A stretch of DNA of 64,000 bases, from assembly GCA_023412715.1 (NCBI GenBank), contig JAEZCC010000003.1, forward strand, positions 26,368-90,367, given 5' to 3'. Below are positions 16,679 to 26,088 of the stretch, piece by piece (the first letter of the stretch is position 1; every line of letters begins with the position of its first letter). Position numbers and translations under genes: made by a program. This stretch comes from Bacillota bacterium (GTDB lineage Bacteria > Bacillota > Clostridia > Oscillospirales > Acutalibacteraceae). Under the pieces are notes generated by a model that was not told where the DNA came from, searched no databases, and saw only the letters and a list, made by a program, of their open reading frames with translations.

Positions 16679-17596
16679 GTGACGAGTTATGTGGTTAAGC
16701 GCATAGGGTATGCGCTGCTGACGATTTTTCTGATCTCACTGATTACCTTTTTTCTGATGAATATTATCCCGGGCGGTCCTTTTCTGAGTGAAAAGAACAT
16801 GTCCCCCAATATTCTGGCTGCGCTGAAAGCCAAATACGGTCTGGATCGGCCGCTCTGGCAGCAGTACATAAGCTACATGGGCAACCTTGTGCAGGGGGAT
16901 TTCGGCGTTTCGCTCAAGCAGCTCGGCCGCTCGGCAAACGATATTATCTTTTCCACCTTCCCCGTTTCCGCAAGGCTGGGCGGGCTTGCCATTCTGTTTG
17001 CCCTCATTCTGGGCATCGTGATGGGTTCCCTGGCGGCGCTGAACCACGGCAAAGCCGTCGACCACGTTCTCATGGTCATCTCCACCGTCGGCATCGCGGT
17101 GCCGAGCTTCGTGGTTTCTTCCGTCCTTATGGTGGTGTTCGGGGTTTACCTGAAAGTTCTGCCCACCATCGGCCTGAAAACCCCCGTCTCGTACATTATG
17201 CCTGTGACGGCGCTCGCATTTTACCCCATGGCTTACATCACCCGGCTGATGCGCTCGAGCATGCTTGACGCGCTGAGCCAGGACTACATCCGCACGGCGG
17301 TTTCGAAGGGGGTCGGCCGGTTCTTCGTGCTGTTCAAGCACGCCATGCGCAACGCGATCATCCCCGTCATTACTTATGTCGGCCCCATGCTGGCCTACAC
17401 GGTAACGGGCAGCTTTGTTGTGGAGACCGTTTTCAATATTCCGGGGCTCGGGCGCGAATTCATCAAATGCATCATGAGCCGCGACTATCCCCTGGTGATG
17501 GGCACGACAATCTTTCTTGCCGTCCTTCTCGTGTTTATGAACGTAGTCGTCGACGTTCTGTACAAAATCGTCGACCCGCGCATCAAGCTGAAGTAG
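16679..17596 (+). CDS. oppB: Oligopeptide/dipeptide ABC permease, OppB/DppB type
   Basis: The 305-residue membrane permease opens with the family start YVVKRIGYALLTIFLISLI, has GGPF near residue 35, and carries the C-terminal ALSQDYIRTAVSKGVG/EAA-like loop and FVVETVFNIPGLG motif. About six transmembrane segments are visible. GTG 16679 lies 8 bases after AAGGAG. The GTG at 16670 overlaps that ribosome site and is rejected. It is the first gene of a five-gene operon (permease, permease, two ATPases, binding protein). Confidence 0.9.
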   Translation: MTSYVVKRIGYALLTIFLISLITFFLMNIIPGGPFLSEKNMSPNILAALKAKYGLDRPLWQQYISYMGNLVQGDFGVSLKQLGRSANDIIFSTFPVSARLGGLAILFALILGIVMGSLAALNHGKAVDHVLMVISTVGIAVPSFVVSSVLMVVFGVYLKVLPTIGLKTPVSYIMPVTALAFYPMAYITRLMRSSMLDALSQDYIRTAVSKGVGRFFVLFKHAMRNAIIPVITYVGPMLAYTVTGSFVVETVFNIPGLGREFIKCIMSRDYPLVMGTTIFLAVLLVFMNVVVDVLYKIVDPRIKLK

Positions 17597-17614
17597 AAAG
17601 ACAGGTAAGAAGGA

Positions 17615-18673
17615 ATGAAAGAATTGAAAATGAAAAAGAATCCCCTTTCACTGCAGCTTGACACCTCCGATTTTCTCCCCGCAACCGAGGAAGAGAAGAA
17701 AGAGCTTGTCGTCATGCGGGAAAGCACGACTTACTGGAAAGACGCATTCCGCCGTCTTCGCCAGAATAAAATCGCCATGACGGCGCTGATTGTCGTCGTT
17801 CTGATTATGATCTGCGCGTTCATTGTTCCGCATTTTTACCCGTACAGCTACGACCAGCAGATCCGCGGAAGCGAGGATCTGTTCCCGATGCAGTATTCCG
17901 ATTCCGAGATGCAGGCCATCGCCAAGGGCACTTCTGTCTTTCCTCACTTCTTCGGGACCGATTCCTTCGGGCGCGACCTTGCGGCCCGCACGATGGTCGG
18001 CGCGAGGATTTCGCTTCTGGTCGGCATCATCGCGACGGCGCTGGTCCTGATTATCGGCAGCATTTACGGCGCGATTTCCGGTTACTTCGGCGGCAAGGTC
18101 GACATGATTATGATGCGAATCGTCGACATGATCTACTCGATTCCTGACATGCTGATTATCATTCTGCTGCAGGTTTCGCTGAAAGAGCCGCTGACCGCTC
18201 TGTTCAACAGCAACCCTGCGTTTGCAAACCTTCAGTCGCTGGGCGTCGGCCTTATCAGTATCTTTATCACCTTCAGCCTTCTTTACTGGGTCAACATGGC
18301 CCGTATTGTGCGCGGTGAGATTATGGCCCTAAAGGAGCAGGAGTTCGTCATGTCGGCCAAGGCGCTCGGCGCTTCGGACCGCAAGATTATCCTTCGGCAT
18401 CTGCTGCCGAACTGCATCGGCGTGCTGATTGTGACCGCGACCCTGCAAATCCCCTCCGCCATTTTTACAGAAGCGACGCTGAGCTTCCTCGGCCTGGGCG
18501 TTTCCGTTCCTATGGCCAGCCTGGGGTCCCTTGCTTCCGACGCGCTGGAGGGAATCTATTCCTATTCCTACCGTCTGATTGTGCCTGCCGTCGTCATCAG
18601 CCTTATCATCCTCTCTTTCAATCTGCTGGGGGATGGCCTGCGTGATGCCTTCGACCCGAAGATGAAAAAGTAG
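17615..18673 (+). CDS. oppC: Oligopeptide/dipeptide ABC permease, OppC/DppC type
   Basis: The 352-residue second permease has a long soluble N-terminus, then ALIVVVLIMICAFIVPHFYPY as first membrane segment, FGTDSFGRDLAARTMVGARISL near residue 110 (the OppC hallmark) and the C-terminal ATPase loop MALKEQEFVMSAKALGASD. ATG 17615 is only 2 bases after AGAAGG. ATG 17630 is possible. Confidence 0.9.
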   Translation: MKELKMKKNPLSLQLDTSDFLPATEEEKKELVVMRESTTYWKDAFRRLRQNKIAMTALIVVVLIMICAFIVPHFYPYSYDQQIRGSEDLFPMQYSDSEMQAIAKGTSVFPHFFGTDSFGRDLAARTMVGARISLLVGIIATALVLIIGSIYGAISGYFGGKVDMIMMRIVDMIYSIPDMLIIILLQVSLKEPLTALFNSNPAFANLQSLGVGLISIFITFSLLYWVNMARIVRGEIMALKEQEFVMSAKALGASDRKIILRHLLPNCIGVLIVTATLQIPSAIFTEATLSFLGLGVSVPMASLGSLASDALEGIYSYSYRLIVPAVVISLIILSFNLLGDGLRDAFDPKMKK

Positions 18674-18684
18674 GAGGGCGAAAA

Positions 18685-19695
18685 ATGAACGAAAATCGTT
18701 TGCTCGATATTGACAATCTGCAGGTTTCTTTCTTTACGCCTGCCGGCGAGGTAAAAGCCGTGAACGGCATCTCGTATTCCATGAACTACGGCGAGGTGCT
18801 GGGAATCGTCGGCGAATCCGGAAGCGGCAAGAGCGTTTCGGCCTACACGCTGATGGGGCTGATTGCCAACCCCGGCAAAATCGTCGGCGGCTCCATCAAG
18901 TTCAACGGCCACGAGATTGAAAAGATGTCCGAAAGGGAATTCCGCAAAATGCGCGGCAGCGAGGTCAGCATCATTTTCCAGGACCCGATGACGTCGCTGA
19001 ACCCGGTCTACACCATCGGCAACCAGCTGACGGAGATGCTGCGCCTGCACACGGACATGAACCGCCAGCAGCGCCGCGCAAGGGCCATTGAGCTCTTGGG
19101 GCTGGTCGGCATCAACGAGCCGGAACGGCGCCTGAAACAGTACCCCCACGAATTTTCAGGCGGCATGCGCCAGAGGGTCATGATTGCGATGGGCCTCGCC
19201 TGCCAGCCGAAGCTGCTGATTGCGGATGAGCCGACCACCGCGCTGGACGTGACCATTCAGGCGCAGATTATGGAGCTGATGGTCGACCTCAAGAAAAAAA
19301 TCAATATGTCGATTATCCTCATCACCCACGACTTGGGCGTCGTCTCCGACGTGTGCGACCGCATCGTCGTCATGTACGCCGGCAAGATTGTGGAGATAGG
19401 AAGCACCGACGATATCTTCTACAACCCGAAGCACTGCTACACCCGCGGCCTGCTCCGCTCCATTCCGAAAATCAGCGAAAAGGCCCACGAACGTCTGGTG
19501 CCCATCGAGGGGACCCCGGTGGACCTGCTCAATCCGCCCGCCGGATGCCCGTTCGCCCCGCGCTGCGACCAGTGCATGAAGATCTGCCTGAAGAAGATGC
19601 CCGATTTTACGGAGATCAGCCCGGGACACAAGAGCGCCTGCTGGCTGCTGCAGAAAGAGGAGTTTGAAAAAGCGCAGGGAGGGGAAAAAGCATGA
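18685..19695 (+). CDS. oppD: Oligopeptide ABC ATPase, OppD/DppD type
   Basis: The 336-residue ATPase has Walker A GESGSGKS, Q-loop IIFQDPMTSLNPV, signature FSGGMRQR and Walker B LLIADEPTTALD. The C-terminal oligopeptide-specific extension holds the Cys cluster (CPFAPRCDQCMKIC...C) that in this family can bind a 4Fe-4S cluster. It overlaps oppF by 4 bases (ATGA). Confidence 0.93.
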   Translation: MNENRLLDIDNLQVSFFTPAGEVKAVNGISYSMNYGEVLGIVGESGSGKSVSAYTLMGLIANPGKIVGGSIKFNGHEIEKMSEREFRKMRGSEVSIIFQDPMTSLNPVYTIGNQLTEMLRLHTDMNRQQRRARAIELLGLVGINEPERRLKQYPHEFSGGMRQRVMIAMGLACQPKLLIADEPTTALDVTIQAQIMELMVDLKKKINMSIILITHDLGVVSDVCDRIVVMYAGKIVEIGSTDDIFYNPKHCYTRGLLRSIPKISEKAHERLVPIEGTPVDLLNPPAGCPFAPRCDQCMKICLKKMPDFTEISPGHKSACWLLQKEEFEKAQGGEKA

Positions 19696-20660
19696 GCAAA
19701 AAGCTTCTGGAAGTTCAGCACCTCCAGCAATTTTTCCCGGTCAAGGGAAAGCTTTTTCAAAAACAGTACGTTCAGGCTGTGGACGATATTTCGTTTTATA
19801 TCGACAAGGGCGAGACCTTCGGCCTCGTAGGGGAAAGCGGCTGCGGGAAGACGACCACGGGGAGGACCATCCTGCGCCTTTACGAACCCACCGGGGGGAA
19901 GATTATCTACGACGGCACCGACGTGACCAATGTGGATTTCACGCCTTACCGCAAAAAGATGCAGATTGTCTTTCAGGACCCGTACGCTTCGCTCGACCCC
20001 CGCATGACCGTCGGCGATATCGTCGGGGAACCGATCGACATCCACCACCTTGCGTCCAACGCCAAAGAGCGCAACGACAGGATCCTTACCCTGCTTGAGC
20101 AGGTCGGCCTGAACTCGGAGCACGCCAACCGCTACCCGCACGAATTTTCCGGCGGGCAGCGCCAGAGAATCGGAATCGCGCGCGCACTCGCGGTAAACCC
20201 CGAATTCATTGTCTGCGACGAGCCGATTTCGGCGCTGGACGTCTCCATTCAGGCGCAGGTCGTCAACATGTTCGAGGACCTGCAGGAAAAGATGGGCCTT
20301 ACTTATCTTTTCATCGCGCACGACCTCGCCATCGTAAAACATATCAGCAACCGCATCGGCGTCATGTATCTGGGAAAAATGGTAGAGATGGCGTCGAGCG
20401 ACGCTTTATATGCGCACCCGCTCCACCCTTACACGCAGAGCCTTCTGTCCGCTATCCCGATTCCGGACCCGGAGCAAAGCCGGAAACGGAACCGCATCGT
20501 TCTGGAAGGCGACGTACCCAGCCCGCTGAACCCGCCTTCCGGCTGCCGCTTCCGCACCCGCTGTCCCTACGCGACGGAGCGCTGTGCCCAGGAGATCCCG
20601 GAATTCAAGGAATATGATACGGGACATTTCGCAGCCTGCCACCGGATCGGCGAATTTTAA
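19692..20660 (+). CDS. oppF: Oligopeptide ABC ATPase, OppF/DppF type
   Basis: The 322-residue partner ATPase has Walker A GESGCGKT, Q-loop IVFQDPYASLDPR, signature FSGGQRQR and Walker B FIVCDEPISALD. The C-terminal extension is GCRFRTRCPYATERC. It forms the nucleotide-binding heterodimer with OppD. Confidence 0.93.
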   Translation: MSKKLLEVQHLQQFFPVKGKLFQKQYVQAVDDISFYIDKGETFGLVGESGCGKTTTGRTILRLYEPTGGKIIYDGTDVTNVDFTPYRKKMQIVFQDPYASLDPRMTVGDIVGEPIDIHHLASNAKERNDRILTLLEQVGLNSEHANRYPHEFSGGQRQRIGIARALAVNPEFIVCDEPISALDVSIQAQVVNMFEDLQEKMGLTYLFIAHDLAIVKHISNRIGVMYLGKMVEMASSDALYAHPLHPYTQSLLSAIPIPDPEQSRKRNRIVLEGDVPSPLNPPSGCRFRTRCPYATERCAQEIPEFKEYDTGHFAACHRIGEF

Positions 20661-20725
20661 AATCGGATTTTGGCTTGCCCTGCAAGTTGAAATAATATTC
20701 CAAATTTGAAATTGGAGGGAATCTT

Positions 20726-22387
20726 ATGAAAAAGCTAGTATCGCTGGCGCTGGCCCTCGCCCTGATGGCGACCGCTTTTACCGGCTGCAGCAAGGGGACG
20801 TCTCTGTCCTCGTCTGAAGCCGGCACCGCCTCTGCCGCTACGAGCGGCACGACCGCCGGCAAGACGCTGAACGTATGCGTCGGTCCGGAACCGGAAAGCA
20901 TTGACCCCAGCCTGAACCAGGCAGTGGACGTCACCACGGAAATTCAGCATATGTTCGAGGGTCTGACGAAATACACCCCGGACGGTTATGTCAACGCCGA
21001 AGCAAAGAGCATTGACAAAAGCGCGGACGGCAAGACCTACACTATCAAGCTCCGCGACGACATCAAATGGTCCGACGGCAAAGCCGTCACCGCGCAGGAT
21101 TACGTCTACGCGTGGCAGCGCACGGTCGACCCGAAGACGGCCTCTCCGTACAACTATATCTTCGACCCGGTTGTCAACGCGACCGACATTTACACCGGCA
21201 AGAACAAGGACGTCACCTCCCTCGGCGTGAAGGCGGTTGACGACAAGACGCTGGAAGTCAAGCTGACTGCTCCGTGCCCCTATTTCAACGAGCTGCTTTC
21301 TTTCACCGCCTACGGCCCGCTGCGCAAGGACGTTGTCGAAGGCAACGACAAATGGACGCAGGATCCGAAGACCTATATCTCCAACGGCCCCTACAAGCTG
21401 CAGAGCTGGAGCCACAAAGACAGCCTGGTCGTGACGAAGAACCCGTATTACTACGACAAGGATAAGGTCACCTGGGATTCCATCAAATTCGTCCTTCTGG
21501 AAGACGACACGGCGATTCTCGCGGCATACCAGAACGGCGAGATCGACTTTGCCTATCCGCTTTCCGTCGCCGAGATCCCGGCCTGGAAAGACAAGGCGGA
21601 TTTCCACAACGATCCCGAATCCGGCATCACCTATTTTGAGTTCAACGTGAACAAGAAACCGTTCGACAACGCAAAGGTCCGTCAGGCCCTTTCGCTCGCC
21701 GTGGACCGCAACTATATTGTCACCAAGGTCACAAAAGCGGACCAGACCGTGGCGGGCGGCTTTGTTCCCCCGACCATCAAGGATGCGGACACCTCGAAGA
21801 CCTTCCGCTCCGTCGGCGGCGACTACTTCTCGCCCAAGGCTGAGGATTACGAAAAGAACGTCGCTCAGGCCAAGCAGCTTCTCTCTGAAGCCGGCTACCC
21901 GAATGGCAAGGGCTTCCCGACGTTCGAATATTCCACGAACCCGGGCTCTGCAAACCAGGCTGTAGCCGAGGCTCTGCAGAACATGTGGAAGACCGAGCTG
22001 GGCATCAACTGCACCATCGCAACTCCGGAATGGGCGACCTTCATTGCAAACCGCAACAAGGGCGACTTCCAGGTTGCGCGCGGCGGCTGGAATGCCGACT
22101 ACAACGACCCGATGACCTTCCTGAACCTGTTCGTCACGGGCGGCGGCAACAACGACCCGAAATACTCCAACAAAGACTACGACGCCCTGATCCAAAAGGC
22201 CATGACGACCGACGACAACACCATCCGTATGCCCGCCTTCCACGATGCGGAAGCCATGCTGATGAAGGATATGCCTGTCGTTCCGCTCTACTACGCAACC
22301 CGCGTCTACCTGCGTAATCCGAAGATGCAGAACTACTATATGTCTCCCTTCGGGTTCGACTATTTCATGTACACGACAGAAGGCTGA
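20726..22387 (+). CDS. oppA: Oligopeptide-binding lipoprotein, OppA type
   Basis: The 553-residue family 5 binding protein has a lipoprotein signal (KKLVSLALALALMATAFTGCS, Cys near residue 20), a short Ser/Thr/Ala linker, TLNVCVGPEPESIDPSL, and the family pattern YTIKLRDDIKWSDGKAVTAQDY near residue 105. It is the last gene of the opp operon. GGAGG lies upstream of ATG. The position after the ATPases is common in Firmicutes. Confidence 0.92.
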   Translation: MKKLVSLALALALMATAFTGCSKGTSLSSSEAGTASAATSGTTAGKTLNVCVGPEPESIDPSLNQAVDVTTEIQHMFEGLTKYTPDGYVNAEAKSIDKSADGKTYTIKLRDDIKWSDGKAVTAQDYVYAWQRTVDPKTASPYNYIFDPVVNATDIYTGKNKDVTSLGVKAVDDKTLEVKLTAPCPYFNELLSFTAYGPLRKDVVEGNDKWTQDPKTYISNGPYKLQSWSHKDSLVVTKNPYYYDKDKVTWDSIKFVLLEDDTAILAAYQNGEIDFAYPLSVAEIPAWKDKADFHNDPESGITYFEFNVNKKPFDNAKVRQALSLAVDRNYIVTKVTKADQTVAGGFVPPTIKDADTSKTFRSVGGDYFSPKAEDYEKNVAQAKQLLSEAGYPNGKGFPTFEYSTNPGSANQAVAEALQNMWKTELGINCTIATPEWATFIANRNKGDFQVARGGWNADYNDPMTFLNLFVTGGGNNDPKYSNKDYDALIQKAMTTDDNTIRMPAFHDAEAMLMKDMPVVPLYYATRVYLRNPKMQNYYMSPFGFDYFMYTTEG

Positions 22388-22410
22388 TTTTTAAAAGCCT
22401 GATACGACAA

Positions 22411-22441
22411 GGGCCGCTGCGGAAAATTTCCGCAGCGGCCC
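22411..22441. terminator. Bidirectional terminator between oppA and dipeptidase
   Basis: A perfect palindrome, GGGCCGCTGCGGAAA with its complement, is followed by TTTCG. It separates the convergent opp and dipeptidase transcripts. Confidence 0.75.
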
Positions 22442-22492
22442 TTTCGTGCCGTTTTGCCGGTTCCGGGGAACAGAACCGCGTTCCCCAGTTTT

Positions 22493-23425
22493 TTATTGAT
22501 CCAAATTTTCCGCAAAAAAGCGGCGTACGTTGGAATAGAAAATGCGGTCGGCGATGTCCGCCCCGAACTCCCCGGCGACACGGCCGTACAGGTCGGCCAT
22601 GTCTTCCAGGCCATGGATGCCCTGCACGAGCTCGCAGCCGTCGAAATCGGAACCGACGGCTATGGTGTTCTCGCCGCCGAGACGGAGAAAATGATCGATA
22701 TGGCGGAGGATGTCGTCCGGTACGGCGTTATCGTCGGCAAGAAAATTTTTGTAGAAGTTGATGCCCGCAAGGCCGCCGCCCTGCACAAGCTCGCGGAACT
22801 GGTCGTCCGTCAGGTTGCGCTTGACGCCGCAGAGGGCCTTCGAATCGGAATGGGACGCGACGAACGGCTTCTGGGACGTCCGCGCGACGTCCCAGAAGCC
22901 TTTTTCGGAAAGATGGGACACGTCGACAACGACATTGAGGCGGTTCATCTCGCGGACGAGGTCGAACCCGAATGGGGTCAGCCCGCCCGCGTCCGGGACC
23001 ATGCAGCCGTCGCCGGCTTCGCACCGTGCGTTCCACGTCAGGGTGATGAGCCGGACGCCCGCCTGCTGCGCGTCGTAGAGATGCTCCATGCGTCCCCCAA
23101 GCGCGGCCGACCCCTCGATGGAAAGGAGGGCGATCTCTTTTGGGGCCTCTTCCGCCTTCCGGATGTCTCCGGACGAGCGGCAGAAAGACGCCAGGTCGGA
23201 ATTCCGCTCCATTTCCCGGGCAAAAAACGCCGCCAGATCGCTGAAATAGCGGTAGGCGTTTTCTCCCCGCAGCTCGTCTTCGAGCCAGATGGCAAACACC
23301 TGCCCCCAGGTCCCGTAACGGCTCCCCTTTTCGAGGCTTACGCTCAGGCCGGGCGCCGCTCTCAGGCTCAGATTCTTTTTGCGGCACTCCGAAATGGTGT
23401 CGCAGTGAAGATCAAAATATTTCAC
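22493..23425 (-). CDS. Membrane dipeptidase family protein (peptidase M19)
   Basis: The 310-residue zinc dipeptidase is of the renal dipeptidase family. Metal ligands are seen in FDLHCDT (HxD), the bridging Glu region LLSIEGSAAL near residue 125, VDVSHLSEKGFWDV near 190 and VASHSD near 210, with GSDFDG near 270. There is no signal peptide, so it acts inside the cell. Its position opposite the opp operon suggests it cleaves imported dipeptides. Confidence 0.88.
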   Translation of the reverse strand: MKYFDLHCDTISECRKKNLSLRAAPGLSVSLEKGSRYGTWGQVFAIWLEDELRGENAYRYFSDLAAFFAREMERNSDLASFCRSSGDIRKAEEAPKEIALLSIEGSAALGGRMEHLYDAQQAGVRLITLTWNARCEAGDGCMVPDAGGLTPFGFDLVREMNRLNVVVDVSHLSEKGFWDVARTSQKPFVASHSDSKALCGVKRNLTDDQFRELVQGGGLAGINFYKNFLADDNAVPDDILRHIDHFLRLGGENTIAVGSDFDGCELVQGIHGLEDMADLYGRVAGEFGADIADRIFYSNVRRFFAENLDQ

Positions 23426-23476
23426 GGATTTTCCTCCTTCCGGAAATTCCGGGCCTCTGCGCTTCCGCGCCCGGCG

Positions 23477-24220
23477 TCACCGCTCCTGCGCCCGGCGGCC
23501 GCAGGCTTCGAGAAACAGGCCGAAAATTTTCTGCATGGTCTCGTCGCCGGCCGCGGCCATCAGCTCGGGGTGCCACTGCACGCCCAGGATCCACGATCCC
23601 GCCGTGCTTTCAATGGCCTCGACCACGCCGTCCTTCGAACGCGCCCCAATTAGAAAGCCGTCCGCAACCTTTTTCACGGCCTGATGGTGGAAGCTGTTTG
23701 TCAGAATCTCTTTCCCCAGAACGGGGAACAGCACGCTGCCGTCGCTGACGGCGACCGTATGGCTCGCGCGGGACGACTCCGCGTCCTGAAAATGCTTCAC
23801 GGTGAAGGCGGTTTCTTTCCGCAGGTCCTGATACAGCGTCCCGCCGAAAAAGACATTGATGGCCTGAATCCCCCGGCAGATGCCGAGAATCGGCTTCTTC
23901 TGCCCGACGGCCGCCCGAATGGAAACGAGATCCAGATGATCGCGCTCCGGGCTGAAGGCCCCCTGCCCCCACGACGGCTCCTCGCCGTAAAGCTGCGTCT
24001 GCAGGTCATTCCCTCCCGTTACGAGCAGGCCGTCCACGCCCTTCACCGCCTCGGCAAGGACTTCGTCGCTTTCGGCGGGAGGGAGGACGACCGGCAGCCC
24101 TCCGGAGTTGAGCACTGACAGGATGTACGCGTAGCTGACGGAAACGGCCTTGTTGATTCTGTTCAAATCGGGATCCTGGCTTTTGATTCCCGCAAGGATT
24201 CCGACGACCGGTCTTTTCAT
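23477..24220 (-). CDS. Class I glutamine amidotransferase-like gamma-glutamyl hydrolase (PuuD-like)
   Basis: The 247-residue protein is of the peptidase C26 family, which cleaves gamma-glutamyl bonds, for example gamma-glutamyl-GABA. The nucleophile Cys is in LGICRGIQAINVFFGG near residue 115. His and Glu are in LGVQWHPE near 220. LLVTGGNDL is near 80. It lies 51 bases upstream of the dipeptidase gene on the same strand, probably one operon for peptide or gamma-glutamyl scavenging. Confidence 0.85.
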   Translation of the reverse strand: MKRPVVGILAGIKSQDPDLNRINKAVSVSYAYILSVLNSGGLPVVLPPAESDEVLAEAVKGVDGLLVTGGNDLQTQLYGEEPSWGQGAFSPERDHLDLVSIRAAVGQKKPILGICRGIQAINVFFGGTLYQDLRKETAFTVKHFQDAESSRASHTVAVSDGSVLFPVLGKEILTNSFHHQAVKKVADGFLIGARSKDGVVEAIESTAGSWILGVQWHPELMAAAGDETMQKIFGLFLEACGRRAQER

Positions 24221-24462
24221 GTGAGAAGCTCCTTTGAGAAAACCGGCGGCAGAAAAAGCGCCGGCGGCGCACGGGGCGCCGTTTTTTCCATTATAGGCTT
24301 CCGCGGCCGGGCGGTCAAGGCTGCGCCGGCACAGAGAATCCGCCGTTGAACCGCAGACGGAAATACGGTATAATCAAGAGCGGAGAAAGGCCCCGCACCA
24401 CGCCGCAGCATTCGCCGCGCGGGAAACGCAGACGGCGGAAATCTGAAATTTTGGAGAAAAAA

Positions 24463-25254
24463 ATGAATTCTAAAACCGTATTCTTCGATATCGACGGGAC
24501 GCTGCTCGCGCCCCGAAACGGCCTTGATTTTCAGATGCCGCCCAGCACCCCCGAGGCGCTTCGCCTGCTGAAAGAGAACGGCCACCGCATCGCAATCAGC
24601 TCCGGCAGGCAGGAGGAATTCATCCGCAGGTTTTTCCCCGGCCTTTTCGACAGCTTTGTCGCGATGAACGGCACGCACATCGTCTACGAAGGGAGAACGG
24701 TGATGGACCGCCCGTTTTCCGGGGCGCGCGTCCGCGAGCTGATGGCCCGCTTCGACGCTTTCGGCTGCGAATATGTGTTCGTCGGCCAGCACCGCGGCTG
24801 GGCCCGCCGCATCCCCGGGTCGCTGATCGGCTACATGAACCATTCCTATGGAATCCCGGATTTTCTGATTACCGAGTGGAAGCCGGAAGACGTCAGGGCG
24901 AACATGATGGATTTTGTATTTGAGAGCGACGCGGACTACGAACGGCAGGCCGGCGCCTTCACCGACGACATGATTCTGAACCGCCACCCAGGCGCGCTGA
25001 CCAGCGATCTGAGCTTCCGCGGGTGGAACAAGGCGCAGGGCATCGCGGAATTTCTCCGCTACGCGGGGATTGCAAAGGAAGATACCGTCGCGTTCGGCGA
25101 CGGCTTCAACGATATCGGCATGATGGGCGCGGTGGGATGCTCCGTGGCGATGGGAAACGCCGTGGCGGAGGTAAAACAGGCCGCCGACTATGTTACGACG
25201 AATCTGTTCGACGACGGCATCTACAACGGCCTGCGGCACCTCGGGCTGATCTGA
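24463..25254 (+). CDS. Cof-type HAD-family hydrolase
   Basis: The 263-residue phosphatase-like protein has motif I FFDIDGTLL (nucleophile Asp), motif II AISSGR near residue 45, Lys motif III around GWNKAQGI near 190 and motif IV FGDGFNDIGMM near 213. The type C2 cap lies between. ATG 24463 has TTGGAG upstream. Such proteins dephosphorylate sugar phosphates or flavin/PLP cofactors. The substrate cannot be read from sequence. Confidence 0.87.
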   Translation: MNSKTVFFDIDGTLLAPRNGLDFQMPPSTPEALRLLKENGHRIAISSGRQEEFIRRFFPGLFDSFVAMNGTHIVYEGRTVMDRPFSGARVRELMARFDAFGCEYVFVGQHRGWARRIPGSLIGYMNHSYGIPDFLITEWKPEDVRANMMDFVFESDADYERQAGAFTDDMILNRHPGALTSDLSFRGWNKAQGIAEFLRYAGIAKEDTVAFGDGFNDIGMMGAVGCSVAMGNAVAEVKQAADYVTTNLFDDGIYNGLRHLGLI

Positions 25255-25314
25255 ATCCGGCACGCCGCCCGGCGCGCTTATTCCCCGCACTTTTGAAATC
25301 TTCGGAAGAATAGA

Positions 25315-25345
25315 CTTGCAAATGCAAGCCATTTGTATTTATAAT
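25315..25345 (+). promoter_or_regulatory. Promoter with inverted repeat, metal ABC operon
   Basis: TTGCAA (25316-25321), 18 bases, TATAAT (25340-25345). The -35 lies inside an inverted repeat CTTGCA-AA-TGCAAG (25315-25328) that may be an operator for a metal regulator. Confidence 0.5.
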
Positions 25346-25425
25346 AGATTTTGTGGCGGGCCCTTCCGTCCGGCTGGACCCGGGGCCCAAAAAAACGCAA
25401 GTACCGCAAAGGAGATTTCTGCGCT

Positions 25426-26088
25426 ATGCTTCAGGCCGACAATCTGTATTTTTCTTATACCGGTGCCCCTCCCTACGTGCTGAACGGAATTGACCTGAAT
25501 ATTCGCCTGGGAGAATATATTTCCATCGTCGGGGAAAACGGCTGCGGCAAAAGCACCCTGATGCGGCTGTTTTTAAAGTTTCTGAAGCCGACCGCGGGAA
25601 CGATCGTCTCGCACGCGAAGCGGGTCGGGTACGTGCCCCAGAAAAACGACTTCTCGAATTCCGATTTTCCCATCACCGTTTACGAGATGCTGAATTCATA
25701 CCGGAAGATCCTGAAGCTGAAGGACCGGGACCTTCCCGCGAAGATGCTCGACCGCGTGGGGATGTCGGCTTACCGGGGCGCGCTGATGGGCACGCTTTCC
25801 GGCGGGCAGACGCAGAAAATCCTGATCGCCAGGGCGCTGACCGGGGACCCGGATCTGCTGATTCTAGACGAGCCCTCCACCGGCGTGGACCTGCGCAGCC
25901 AGCGGGAGATTTACGCCCTGCTGAAAGAAATCAACCGCGGCCGCAGAATCACCGTCGTTTCCGTGGAGCATAACCTCGAGGCCGCCGTTGCGAACTCCAC
26001 CCAGATTTACCACCTGACCGGCGGGAAGGGCCATCTCTGCTCGCCCAGGCAGTACGCCGAAGAATACCTGAAAGCGGGTCGAGGATGA
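25426..26088 (+). CDS. Metal ABC transporter ATPase (ZnuC/MntB type)
   Basis: The 220-residue ATPase has Walker A VGENGCGKST, Q-loop YVPQKNDF, signature LSGGQTQK and Walker B LLILDEPSTGVD. The PQ(K/R)NDFS pattern after the Q-loop is typical of ATPases for zinc or manganese importers. ATG 25426 follows AAAGGAG. It overlaps the permease gene by 4 bases (ATGA). No periplasmic-type binding protein gene follows or precedes. Confidence 0.85.
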   Translation: MLQADNLYFSYTGAPPYVLNGIDLNIRLGEYISIVGENGCGKSTLMRLFLKFLKPTAGTIVSHAKRVGYVPQKNDFSNSDFPITVYEMLNSYRKILKLKDRDLPAKMLDRVGMSAYRGALMGTLSGGQTQKILIARALTGDPDLLILDEPSTGVDLRSQREIYALLKEINRGRRITVVSVEHNLEAAVANSTQIYHLTGGKGHLCSPRQYAEEYLKAGRG